DNA of 11,124 nucleotides from Christensenella sp. UBA7707. Lineage in GTDB: Bacteria; Bacillota; Clostridia; Christensenellales; CAG-138. The notes beneath the pieces are model-generated. The model worked only from the letters and a program-made list of their open reading frames with translations, made no database searches and was not told the origin of the DNA. Positions 1 through 7,133 of this stretch are shown piece after piece (position 1 is the first letter of the stretch; the number at the start of each line of letters is the position of its first letter). The stretch spans positions 1 to 11,124 of the forward strand of contig DLFZ01000012.1 of NCBI GenBank assembly GCA_002482435.1. Reading direction: 5' to 3'. The position numbers and the translations under genes were made by a program.

Positions 1-1
1 C

Positions 2-727
2 TATATGCTCATGCAAAGCTACGACTTTTTGGTGCTCAACCGCGAATACGGCTGCGTGCTTCAAATGGGCGGCGACGACCAGTGGAGTAACATCTTGGGC
101 GGCGCGGATTTGATTCGCCGCAAGGAACAGCGCCCCGCCTTTGCCCTTACCACAGCGCTTCTTACCACCAGCGAAGGTAAAAAAATGGGCAAGACAGAAA
201 AGGGCGCGCTGTGGCTCGACAAGGAAAAAACTCCCGTCTACGACTTTTACCAGTATTGGCGCAACGTGGACGATGCGGATGTGAAGAAGTGCCTGTGCCT
301 ACTTACGTTTTTGCCGCTTGATGAAATCAATGAGCTTTGCGCTGAGGGCGGCGCCGCGCTCAACAACGCCAAGCGCGTGCTCGCCTTTACCCTTACCGAG
401 CAGGTACACGGCACCGAGGAAGCCCAAAAGGCGCAAACTGCCGCGGAGGCGCTTTTCGGCGGCGGCGGGGACATTGACAACATGCCAACCATAACGCTCG
501 ACGCGAAGCAAATCGAAGAGACCGGCCTTCGTTTGACCGACCTATTGGTACTCGGCAAGCTTTGTTCCAGCAAGTCTGACGCACGCCGTATGATCGAGAG
601 CGGCGCGGTGTTTAAGGACGACGAAAAGATAACCGACGTTTACGCAACGCTTCCGTCCGAGGCGCTTGAAGCGGGTGTGATTTTAAGAAAGGGCAAAAAG
701 GGTTTTGTGCGCGTTCTCGGTGCGTAA
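2..727 (+). CDS. tyrS: Tyrosyl-tRNA synthetase, C-terminal part (5' end outside the window)
   Basis: Class I aminoacyl-tRNA synthetase that charges tRNA-Tyr in the cytoplasm. The window opens in frame at a Tyr codon. By memory of the Bacillus stearothermophilus enzyme, the YMLMQSYD stretch matches its tyrosine-binding Tyr169/Gln173/Asp176 region, so roughly the first 168 residues, including the HIGH motif, lie upstream. Visible next are the QMGGDDQWSN substrate-binding segment, a KMGKT version of the KMSKS loop (about 60 residues in), the helical anticodon-binding domain, and a C-terminal S4 RNA-binding domain (LTDLLVLGKLCSSKSDARRM onward) ending at a normal TAA. The visible part is uninterrupted, so the gene is probably intact. 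The 26-nt gap to the next gene suggests cotranscription. The tyrS identification is very secure; the choice between TyrS subtypes rests on the S4 domain and KMGKT loop. Confidence 0.95.
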   Translation, partial: YMLMQSYDFLVLNREYGCVLQMGGDDQWSNILGGADLIRRKEQRPAFALTTALLTTSEGKKMGKTEKGALWLDKEKTPVYDFYQYWRNVDDADVKKCLCLLTFLPLDEINELCAEGGAALNNAKRVLAFTLTEQVHGTEEAQKAQTAAEALFGGGGDIDNMPTITLDAKQIEETGLRLTDLLVLGKLCSSKSDARRMIESGAVFKDDEKITDVYATLPSEALEAGVILRKGKKGFVRVLGA

Positions 728-753
728 CACCGTAAACGCCGCGAAGGTACATT

Positions 754-1392
754 ATGCCTGAACTTCGTCCGTATACAACGGTTTGCCGCACGGCAACCAT
801 TGAGTTTACGGTAAACAAATCAAGGTTTATCGGAAGGTGCTTCCCCCTCAAAAGCGAGGAGGAGGCACTTTGCGCGCTTGCGGACATTAAAAAAGAGCAT
901 TGGGACGCCACACACAACTGCTATGCCTATGTGCTTGGGCCATTTTTTGAAACCGCGCGTTTCAGTGACGATGGGGAACCGGGCGGCACGGCGGGTCTGC
1001 CGATGCTGGAGGTTTTGAAAAACCGCGGTATAACGGACGCGCTCATCATTGCTGCGCGCTATTTCGGCGGTGTGCTTTTGGGGGCGGGAGGGCTTGTGCG
1101 CGCCTATTCCCGCACGGCTTCGGAGGCCGTTGCGGCGGCGGGCATGGCTCACATGCGCCCGGCGCGACGGGTGGAATTGCGGCTTGACTATGCACGCTAT
1201 GGTGCGGTGGAGGGCTATGTGCGCCAAAACGCGGGCGACGTGGAGTGCGTGTTTACAGAAAACGTGACCATCCGCGCGATGGTGCGCGCGGAGCGCATGG
1301 ATGCGTTTTTGAAAGAGATTACCGAGCGCACCGACGGGCGAGCGCTTTTGGAGACCCTTGAAGAGGGTTATTTGCGTGAGGAAGAACGGTAA
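754..1392 (+). CDS. yigZ: YigZ/IMPACT family protein (UPF0029 plus DUF1949)
   Basis: A 212-residue protein of the YigZ (E. coli) / YvyE (B. subtilis) family, related to the N-terminal part of eukaryotic IMPACT. The molecular role of the bacterial proteins is not firmly established; nucleic-acid or ribosome association has been proposed. Hallmarks are KSRFIGRCFPLKSEEEA near residue 22, HNCYAYVLG near 53, the family signature FSDDGEPGGTAGLPML (about 70-85), and IIAARYFGGVLLGAGGLVRA (about 99-118). The last 75 residues fit the ferredoxin-like DUF1949 domain. Length is typical. GAAGG at 743-747, six bases before the ATG, supports this start. It follows tyrS by 26 nt and is probably in the same transcript. 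Confidence 0.93.
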   Translation: MPELRPYTTVCRTATIEFTVNKSRFIGRCFPLKSEEEALCALADIKKEHWDATHNCYAYVLGPFFETARFSDDGEPGGTAGLPMLEVLKNRGITDALIIAARYFGGVLLGAGGLVRAYSRTASEAVAAAGMAHMRPARRVELRLDYARYGAVEGYVRQNAGDVECVFTENVTIRAMVRAERMDAFLKEITERTDGRALLETLEEGYLREEER

Positions 1393-1420
1393 AGCGCGCT
1401 GTTTGTTGTGAAGGGAATGC

Positions 1421-1896
1421 ATGGACGACAATCGCATTGTTTGGCGAAAGCTGCACGGGTAAATCCGCTGTGACTGGGCTTTTGAAAAAAAGCGGAGCCG
1501 AAGTGTATTCCGGCAAGGAGGATATGCGCCTGGCGAAAAGCGAGGCACAAGCAAGAAACCGAGCCGCTTAGGCGCGCGCAAGGGGTTATTGTGTATGTAA
1601 CGGCGGAGCCCGAACAGCTTGCGCTTGTGCCGCAAGGCGCGCTTCGTGTGCTGTTTACAGCAGAGCTTGCAACGATCGAGGAACGTTTTGCAAGGCGCAT
1701 GAAAGGAAATCTTCCCGTGCCAGTAGCGACAATGCTTGAAAGGAAGCACGGTATGTTCGACGCAATGCCGCATGATTTTCATGCGGTTTCCGACGCGTCA
1801 ACACCGGAGGAGCTCTATGCCGCGATCGCCAAGGCTTGCGGGCTTTTGAGAGCCCGCCTTATTTTTGTTAAGAAAGAGCGGTGCGTGGCGGCTTGA
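1421..1896 (+). pseudogene. Frameshifted P-loop (nucleotide kinase-like) gene
   Basis: This stretch reads as one protein only if two single bases are removed. Dropping one G after the ATG at 1421 gives MTTIALFGESCTGKS, a clear Walker A P-loop (GESCTGKS), then LLKKSGAEVYSGKEDMRLAK to about 1556. Near 1557-1569 the frame shifts by one more base, just before an in-frame TAG at 1569. It continues as GVIVYVTAEPEQLALVPQGA, then ERFARRMKGNLPVPVATMLE, to a stop at 1896. The repaired product would be about 157 residues, the size of a small AAA/nucleotide-kinase-like ATPase. No alternative start codon serves the P-loop frame. The second half alone has a GTG at 1591 but lacks the P-loop, so it would not be functional. 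Conserved sequence on both sides suggests very recent decay, or two errors in the underlying sequence. Substrate unknown. It lies 28 nt after yigZ, so it was probably the third gene of the operon. Confidence 0.75.
1831..1869 (+). terminator. Intrinsic terminator-like hairpin inside the 3' end of the broken kinase gene
   Basis: A perfect 7-bp stem GCGGGCT (1838-1844) / AGCCCGC (1851-1857) with a 6-base loop is followed by TTATTTTTGTT. It has the form of a rho-independent terminator for the tyrS-yigZ-kinase transcript, but lies 30-60 bases before that reading frame's stop codon. Confidence 0.55.
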
Positions 1897-1920
1897 GTTT
1901 TGAACAAATTTTAGATTTTT

Positions 1921-1959
1921 CCCGCAAAGGTGGCGTGATGCGGGCTTTTCTTGTATAAT
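1921..1959 (+). promoter_or_regulatory. Candidate -10 element upstream of the Ig-repeat surface protein gene
   Basis: A perfect TATAAT lies at 1954-1959, about 110 bases before the start codon at 2071. No good -35 box stands 16-18 bases upstream. A short inverted repeat CCCGCA (1921-1926) / TGCGGG (1939-1944) occupies that space instead and could be a weak terminator or an activator site. Just downstream, TTGGTAC (1962-1968) and GTACCAA (1996-2002) could pair in the leader RNA. The promoter call is tentative. Confidence 0.4.
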
Positions 1960-2070
1960 GATTGGTACGAATGACTAGCTTCCTGCGGCATTTGGGTACC
2001 AAGGCGTGCCGTTTTATGCGATATGGGGAGAAACGATACACTTTTAAGCGGATATGGAGAGGAATCACCT

Positions 2071-3687
2071 ATGAAAAAGAGACTGATCGCGTTGGCGGCG
2101 GTATTTTTGATGCTTACATGTCTTTGCGGCACCGCGCTTGCGGCAACCATAAAGGCGAGTGCCGATCCGGCCGCGCTTAGCGCTGAGGGCGTTGCCACGA
2201 TTTCCGTAAACGTCAGCAACGACGGCGATGCGCCGATGGAGAACATTACCATATCCAACCCCTACCAGCTGATTTTTGACACGGCGGGTGCAATCATCAA
2301 CCCCGGCGAATCGAAAACCTTTTCCGTTTCCGCCACGATTCCCGACGCGCTTTTGAACCAGCCCTTAAGCTTCGATCTTTCTTGGACAGAAAACGGCGAG
2401 GTAAAAACCGGCACTGCTTCTGTTACCATTCTTCGCGGCAGTACGAGCGCCGTTACACTTACCCGCACCGCGAGCAGCACGTCTGCTTCCCCGGGAGAAA
2501 CCGTAACCATCTCTTACACGGTCGTCAACAGCGGCACGGTGGCGCTCAAAAAGGTATCCCTTGCCGACAGCGAGCTCGCCGGAAAAACACCGATCTTCAA
2601 AGATATTACGCTTGCCCCCGGCGAGTTTTATAAGTTTGATTATCTGTTTGAAATGGACTATGAAACCGTAACGAGCGCGCCGGTCGTTACCTATACGCCG
2701 GAGGGGCAAAGTACCCCGCAAACCTTCAGTACCATCGCTTCGCTTCAGATCGGCATGGTCAACACCAAGCTTTCCGTGGAGGTGGAGCAGGGGCAATCAA
2801 GCGCCGAGGGCGTTACGTTTACGATCCTTCTCACCAACACCGGCAACCAAAAGCTTAGGCGCATCAGCGTGAAGGACGAGCTTGGCAACTCCGTGAACGA
2901 CGAAACCTTTTCGCTTGCCGTTGGCGAAGGAAAAAAGCTTACCTACAAGGTGCAAACCGAAGAGGAACGTTATGTTTCCTTCAGCGTAAGCGCCGCGACC
3001 GATTCCGGTCAAACCTACGAGGATACGACCAAGAGCTATGTTGTGCGCAAGTACATTGACCCAAGCCTTTTGGGCGTCAATTTTAAGGCCGAGGTTCTTG
3101 AAACGCTCAACGCCGCGGGCAGCATTCGGGTAAAGTTTACGTTTACCAATACCGGCGAGCTTGAAATGAAGGACCTTGTGCTCAGCGAGCAAACAGCCGG
3201 TGAACTTTACAGGCTTGAGGCGTTCCCTAAGGGCGAGCAGTTTACCGAGCAAACCATTTATGTGGGCGAACCGCGCGATTTGGTGTTTACTTTAAGCCTT
3301 ACGGACCCGGCGGGCAACCCCTATACCTATACCGCAAACATTGCCGCAACTTACCTTGGCAGCGGCTTTTTAACCACTGGCGCAACGCCCGAGGCTGTAC
3401 AGGAGGAGGTTCCTGAAACGCTTGGCGAATCCGTAGGAAACTCCGTGCGCACAGCGCTTCGTACGGCGCTTATCGTGCTCGGCGTGTTGACCTTTGTTTC
3501 GGGTATTGCGCTTATCGTGCTTTCGGTACTTGAAAAGAAGGAGCGTGAGCGCATCGCGCGGGCAAAGCGCAGGCGCGAAAAGCTTTTGCGCGAACAGCAG
3601 GCGAGCGCGGGATTTGGCGTTGGTACGCCCGATCTTTCACAGACGCAGGTGAACAAGCGCCCGCCCACCGACCCGAACCTTCGGTAA
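2071..3687 (+). CDS. Membrane-anchored surface protein with four Ig-like (CARDB/DUF11-type) repeats
   Basis: A 538-residue exported protein. Residues 1-24 form a signal peptide (basic KKR, hydrophobic core, cleavage after GTALA). Four domains of about 100 residues follow (roughly 25-120, 125-225, 228-325, 333-430). Each carries the same strand-turn-strand signature: VNVSNDGDAPMENITI, YTVVNSGTVALKKVSL, ILLTNTGNQKLRRISV and FTFTNTGELEMKDLVL. This pattern is typical of CARDB/DUF11-like beta-sandwich domains in cell-surface adhesins and scaffolds. A transmembrane helix spans about 464-487, followed by a very basic 50-residue cytoplasmic tail (EKKERERIARAKRRREKLLR). No LPXTG motif or clear lipobox is visible, so anchoring is by the helix. 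An upstream in-frame ATG (2023) exists, but GGAGAGGA at 2056-2063 and the clean signal peptide favour 2071. The ligand is unknown. It converges with the pseudokinase gene on a shared terminator. Confidence 0.85.
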   Translation: MKKRLIALAAVFLMLTCLCGTALAATIKASADPAALSAEGVATISVNVSNDGDAPMENITISNPYQLIFDTAGAIINPGESKTFSVSATIPDALLNQPLSFDLSWTENGEVKTGTASVTILRGSTSAVTLTRTASSTSASPGETVTISYTVVNSGTVALKKVSLADSELAGKTPIFKDITLAPGEFYKFDYLFEMDYETVTSAPVVTYTPEGQSTPQTFSTIASLQIGMVNTKLSVEVEQGQSSAEGVTFTILLTNTGNQKLRRISVKDELGNSVNDETFSLAVGEGKKLTYKVQTEEERYVSFSVSAATDSGQTYEDTTKSYVVRKYIDPSLLGVNFKAEVLETLNAAGSIRVKFTFTNTGELEMKDLVLSEQTAGELYRLEAFPKGEQFTEQTIYVGEPRDLVFTLSLTDPAGNPYTYTANIAATYLGSGFLTTGATPEAVQEEVPETLGESVGNSVRTALRTALIVLGVLTFVSGIALIVLSVLEKKERERIARAKRRREKLLREQQASAGFGVGTPDLSQTQVNKRPPTDPNLR

Positions 3688-3742
3688 ACGGCGGTAAAGC
3701 AACCAGGTGGGTTTCATCACTTCTAAAAACAAAATGAAACGG

Positions 3743-3774
3743 AAAAGGCGCGAAGCAAATGCTTCGCGCCTTTT
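3743..3774. terminator. Bidirectional intrinsic terminator between convergent genes
   Basis: A perfect 10-bp stem GGCGCGAAGC (3747-3756) / GCTTCGCGCC (3761-3770) with the 4-base loop AAAT is flanked by AAAA on the left and TTTT on the right. It can therefore end transcription on both strands. It lies 56 bases after the + gene's stop and 66 bases after the - gene's stop. Confidence 0.92.
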
Positions 3775-3839
3775 GTATCCGTAAGCAAAAACAGAATTTG
3801 ATTCACTCTCTGTAATGTGGTTATCGGCAGGCGGTGTGC

Positions 3840-6404
3840 TCAGGAAAAATCCGGCCTTGCGGTTTTGCCCGTTACCGTGTTGTAAAGGCGCGGCTTATCA
3901 TATTCGCCGGTGTAATAGAGAAGATAACCCGGGGTTGTGGGAAGCGTCAAAAGCGCGTGCCCCTCGGATGCGAAGGTTTTCACCTTGCCGTTCAAACGAT
4001 CGAATCGATAAAGGGCTTCATCTGCCGTACCAGTAAAAAACACGCTTTCGTGGTTGGCGGAGATTCCTTTGGCACTTACGCGGCTCAAAAGCTTTGCTTC
4101 GCCCCCTTCGGTGCTGATCGCATATACCTGCCGCCCGGCAGATGAACCGCTGATGTAGTAAAGCATTTCGCCGTATACGGCAATGCCGTTGCAGGTTGCA
4201 TCGCTCAGCTTCTGCTCGTTGCCGCCGTTGAGCGCAAACGAATAAATACCGCGCTTCCCGTTCGGGTTCGAGCAGTAAAGGCGGTTGTTCGCGATGTTGA
4301 TGTATTTTCCGGCCTTTTCCAGAACGGTTTCTGCATTTTGACCCGTCAGGTTCGCACGCATGAGCGCGCCGCTTAGCGTGTCCGTATAGAACAAGCGGTC
4401 GCCGTAAACGCGAAGATTTTCCGCGTTTTCCATCAACAGCTCGGGTGCTGCGCTGCCGTCTGTTTTTAAACGGTACATACGGCTTTTTGCGCCGTATACA
4501 CAGTAATAAATAAAATCACCTGCAACGCCCAAATCGGAAGCGGCCTTGGGTTCCGCACTGATGCGCACGGTTTCACCGCTGGCGGGGTCAAGCGCGTAAA
4601 TCCCCGTTTGCCCAAAGGTGTCGCAAATGTAGATGATATTGTTCTGTGAGGCTGCGCGTGCGCCGTTGGCATAATTGCTGGGGCTGTTCCCCGCGTAATT
4701 GACGGCGGTGGAGCGGCGATAAGCAGCAAGGCTGAAATATTGTGCGGCGGTGATGCCGTTTTGATCGAGATATGCGGCACTCACGGGCACGTTCTCATAG
4801 GCAAAAACGGTGCCTTCGGGTGCGGTCATGTTAAGCCCCCCGTTCGGGTTCATGGCAAACGTAAGCTTTACGCCACCTGATGTAACGGTAAACGGAAGTA
4901 CATGATCGAGGCTTGCTGGCTTTGCGTCATAGTTAAGCGCGCGCAAAACAGCAAAATAGTTTTCCGCCTGATAGGCTTCCACAGACTTGAAGGTAAAAAG
5001 CACGGTATCGGTAGAAACGGTTTGTACAGCCTCCTCGCCGAAAAACAAAGAAGGATCCGCAAGCTTGATGGTGCCGGAAGGAACGGCCGTTGCCGAGGGA
5101 ATTTCGGGAAGGGGCATAGGAGAGGCCGAAGCATCGGGTGATACAGAAGCTTCGGGTGATGCAGAGGCATCGGGCGACGCCGAGGGTGACGCAGCAACTT
5201 CTGCATCAGGCGAGGCCGAGGCGGTTGCAGAAGCGGAAGGGGAGGGCGTAGAATCCAAGGGGGTGCTTTGCGAGGGCGAGGGTGTAAGTGCCGCTTCGGA
5301 GGGAAGTGAGCCGAAAGCACCGCTCAAAAACGCAATGAGTGCACCCGCAGCCAGTATGAGCACCAATGCACCGCACAGCGCGGCAACTCTACCGCCGGAG
5401 AGGCGGCGCTTAGCCGGCTTTATGGACGGATGCTTTTGAGACACCGCGTGAACCTGTGCCGGTTCCGATATCTTTTCATTGCTTGCGGGTCTACGGGTCG
5501 CGCTATAGAGGGCTTGGTAAAGCTCACCTGAAGAGCGCGCGTGATTGCCGGAAAGCGCGTCTATCAAAACCGTCTCCTGCGAGGCGTTGATATCGGAACC
5601 GAGCGCGCGCGGCGATGGGAGAGAGCCATTGTGCGCTTTGATCGCATCTGCGGGAAAAACGCCGGTGAGAAGCGCATAAAGCGCGATCAAAAGGCCGTTT
5701 GTATCGGAAGCGGCGCATAGTGCGAAGGAAGCGCTGTAATATGCATGGCAGCTTTGCGCTGCGGGCGGGCAAACCATAAAACAGCCGCTGAGAGATATAT
5801 GGCCATTCGGCAAAAGAAGCAGGCTTGCAGGGTCAATATGGCCATGCGCAAGACCGCGTTCGTGTGCTGTGGCAACACTGCAAAACACAGCCTCCATTGC
5901 TGTGAGCGCCTCGACGGCGCGTTTTTGTGTAGGAGGCGCATCTTTAAGCGCTGTAGCTTGAATGGGCTTAAGAACCGCATAGGCCGTGCCGTTTTCCAAA
6001 AAACAGTCGATTACCTGAGCCAACTCGGTTTTGGAGTTCATGGAAACCGCTTGCTGCGCCGTAGCAAAAAACAAATCCCTGCCGCACGCAAAGGGAGCAT
6101 CTTGCAGCGCATCGGCGGAAACGGTAAGCTCGTCCGTGCGCCGCGCAATATCGGCGGGAAAATACTCTTCCATCCAAACAAGGCTGTCGGTGGCAATTTC
6201 AAGCGCAAGGTATGTAAGTGTGGATGCGTTTTCAGACAAAAGCCTTCCGGAAAGGTACTTTCCCGCAAGAACGCTACGCTGCGCAAGGTGGCTTGGGTTT
6301 TGCTCCGATGACGCGCAGAAACCGCAGCGTGGGCACATGCCGCCGTCATTTACCTCGCACGCAAAACAGCCGGTGCAGATGCTTTCCAAATGATCGTGAC
6401 TCAT
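3840..6404 (-). CDS. Zinc-ribbon pseudokinase with membrane span and extracellular propeller-like domain
   Basis: An 854-residue single-pass membrane protein. Residues 10-30 form a Cys-rich zinc-ribbon-like head (CTGC..C and CPRCGFC). Residues about 45-300 follow the layout of the Clostridia Ser/Thr kinases that carry VAIKEYFP and HRDVSPDNI motifs, but every catalytic element is changed. The glycine loop has become LSENASTLTYLA, the ATP-binding lysine is Glu79 (VWMEEYFP), the catalytic loop reads HGHIDPASL (187-195), and the DFG position reads GCF (207-209). Residues 339-361 are a membrane helix. Residues 373-440 are a Ser/Pro/Ala/Asp linker. The rest, especially about 585-850, has repeated blades such as YYCVYGAKSRMYRLKTDG and MLYYISGSSAGRQVYAISTE, resembling a DUF5050-like beta-propeller. 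I infer a cytoplasmic pseudokinase tied to an outside sensor or binding domain. ACGAGGT on the - strand, nine bases before the ATG, supports the start. Confidence 0.88.
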   Translation of the reverse strand: MSHDHLESICTGCFACEVNDGGMCPRCGFCASSEQNPSHLAQRSVLAGKYLSGRLLSENASTLTYLALEIATDSLVWMEEYFPADIARRTDELTVSADALQDAPFACGRDLFFATAQQAVSMNSKTELAQVIDCFLENGTAYAVLKPIQATALKDAPPTQKRAVEALTAMEAVFCSVATAHERGLAHGHIDPASLLLLPNGHISLSGCFMVCPPAAQSCHAYYSASFALCAASDTNGLLIALYALLTGVFPADAIKAHNGSLPSPRALGSDINASQETVLIDALSGNHARSSGELYQALYSATRRPASNEKISEPAQVHAVSQKHPSIKPAKRRLSGGRVAALCGALVLILAAGALIAFLSGAFGSLPSEAALTPSPSQSTPLDSTPSPSASATASASPDAEVAASPSASPDASASPEASVSPDASASPMPLPEIPSATAVPSGTIKLADPSLFFGEEAVQTVSTDTVLFTFKSVEAYQAENYFAVLRALNYDAKPASLDHVLPFTVTSGGVKLTFAMNPNGGLNMTAPEGTVFAYENVPVSAAYLDQNGITAAQYFSLAAYRRSTAVNYAGNSPSNYANGARAASQNNIIYICDTFGQTGIYALDPASGETVRISAEPKAASDLGVAGDFIYYCVYGAKSRMYRLKTDGSAAPELLMENAENLRVYGDRLFYTDTLSGALMRANLTGQNAETVLEKAGKYINIANNRLYCSNPNGKRGIYSFALNGGNEQKLSDATCNGIAVYGEMLYYISGSSAGRQVYAISTEGGEAKLLSRVSAKGISANHESVFFTGTADEALYRFDRLNGKVKTFASEGHALLTLPTTPGYLLYYTGEYDKPRLYNTVTGKTARPDFS
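5128..5181 (-). repeat. Three 18-bp tandem repeats in the extracellular linker
   Basis: Three near-identical 18-bp units (5128-5145, 5146-5163, 5164-5181) encode repeated Ser-Pro-Asp-Ala-Ser type hexapeptides in the low-complexity linker of the pseudokinase protein. Such units can gain or lose copies in frame and so change the length of the stalk between membrane and propeller. Confidence 0.75.
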
Positions 6405-6419
6405 ATGCGTTTTACCTCG

Positions 6420-6450
6420 TGTATAAAAAATGGGAATTCATTCCTATACA
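6420..6450 (-). promoter_or_regulatory. Inverted-repeat leader element next to the pseudokinase ribosome binding site
   Basis: GGAAT-TC-ATTCC (6433-6444) is a perfect palindrome, and TGTATA (6420-6425) pairs with TATACA (6445-6450). The arms can form a bulged hairpin immediately upstream of the ACGAGGT ribosome binding site. It could be an operator or an RNA control element; nothing proves either. Confidence 0.35.
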
Positions 6451-6464
6451 AAACTACCTTCATC

Positions 6465-6473
6465 ATTCTACCA
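6465..6473 (-). promoter_or_regulatory. Candidate extended -10 for the pseudokinase gene (proximal)
   Basis: On the - strand this reads TGGTAGAAT, an extended -10 box one base from consensus. It would give a leader of about 50 bases. No convincing -35 box is seen. It competes with a better -10 about 110 bases further upstream. Confidence 0.35.
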
Positions 6474-6573
6474 TAGAACCGAAGCGGTATGGTGAAATCC
6501 GCGCATTTGCGCTCGGTCGTAGCCCGAAAATCATACGCACATAAAATTAGTTGCTCAATTGCCGCTCGCGGCT

Positions 6574-6582
6574 ATTATACCA
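6574..6582 (-). promoter_or_regulatory. Candidate extended -10 for the pseudokinase gene (distal)
   Basis: On the - strand this reads TGGTATAAT, a perfect extended -10 element. Extended -10 promoters can work without a good -35 box, and none is visible 16-18 bases upstream. It would produce a leader of about 160 bases including the 6420-6450 inverted repeat. Confidence 0.45.
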
Positions 6583-6653
6583 TAAAAACCCAACGGTTGC
6601 GGCGGAATTCGCGCATGTACCTTACCTGAAGGGAGAAAATTGCTCGTGTAAAA

Positions 6654-6696
6654 ACAAGTCTGGTGTTGCTTCTTGCGCACAAGATGCAACACCAGA
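6654..6696 (-). terminator. Long hairpin with T run, terminator-like on the - strand
   Basis: TCTGGTGTTGC (6659-6669) pairs perfectly with GCAACACCAGA (6686-6696). After one T-T mismatch the helix continues as TCTTG (6671-6675) / CAAGA (6680-6684) around a 4-base loop. On the - strand the stem is followed at once by CTTGTTTTTAC, the form of an intrinsic terminator. No - strand protein gene upstream needs it, so it may end a small RNA or an upstream-initiated transcript. A second small hairpin, AGACA (6698-6702) / TGTCT (6711-6715), lies beside it. Confidence 0.5.
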
Positions 6697-6815
6697 AGAG
6701 ACACAAAAAATGTCTGCACAAAGTTGAACGGCAAATTGCTCCCCTTTTTTACACCAAGCGTGGCTGCAAATTTTTTTGTCGCATTTTGCCGCACCACAAC
6801 ATACAAAATGAATAC

Positions 6816-6850
6816 AAAAATTCGTCTTATTTCTGCGCAGCTAGGACGAA
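6816..6850 (-). terminator. Second weak terminator-like hairpin on the - strand
   Basis: TTCGTC (6821-6826) and GACGAA (6845-6850) can pair. The loop itself contains the palindrome CTGCGCAG (6833-6840). On the - strand a TTTTTG run follows the stem. The stem is only 6 bp and the loop is long, so this is weak. Confidence 0.3.
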
Positions 6851-7108
6851 AATCAAATAGCCCTTTAAAAATGGTTTTTCTATGAAAAAAAGCTTCCCCA
6901 CGAAAGACCTTTTAAATTTGCCTAAATTTTATAAAAAATGAGGTTTTACATTTCCCAGAAGAAACCATCGGTTCAATTCTAACCCGGCGTGTCATTTCGT
7001 GTTATTTGAAAAATGAAAACTCATACTTTTTTGTATTTACACTGGCTTTTTGAACAGGGAGTGACGGCGGATGTGGCGCATTCCCTAGAATGTAAAAAGA
7101 AAACAAAC

Positions 7109-7133
7109 GTTATCATAAACTGTAATGGATAAC
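7109..7133. repeat. Spaced inverted repeat GTTATC...GATAAC
   Basis: GTTATC (7109-7114) and GATAAC (7128-7133) are perfect 6-bp arms with a 13-base spacer, about 70 bases upstream of the repressor promoter. It is a possible second regulator binding site. Such arms also arise by chance in AT-rich DNA. Confidence 0.3.

Noticed and set aside
820..1782. Long 320-residue open frame on the - strand
   Set aside because: It lies opposite yigZ and the broken kinase gene, and is His/Arg/Leu-rich as expected for the antisense of GC-rich codons.
1591..1896. A separate 101-residue gene starting at GTG 1591
   Set aside because: It is the C-terminal two-thirds of the P-loop protein in a shifted frame. It has no ribosome binding site of its own and lacks the nucleotide-binding loop.
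5128..5181. Possible CRISPR-like repeats
   Set aside because: The units are contiguous 18-bp coding repeats with no spacers between them.
4987..5439. + strand open frame rich in Ala/Glu/Gly/Ser repeats
   Set aside because: It is the antisense of the linker and membrane segment of the pseudokinase gene and has no independent start signals.
6555..6806. 83-residue open frame on the - strand in the AT-rich region
   Set aside because: No ribosome binding site, it contains the strong terminator-like hairpin, and its composition follows the AT-rich DNA instead of looking like a protein.
6968..6990. GGTTCAATTCTAACCC, resembling the T arm of a tRNA
   Set aside because: The flanking bases do not form a T stem, and no acceptor, D arm or anticodon arm is present nearby.
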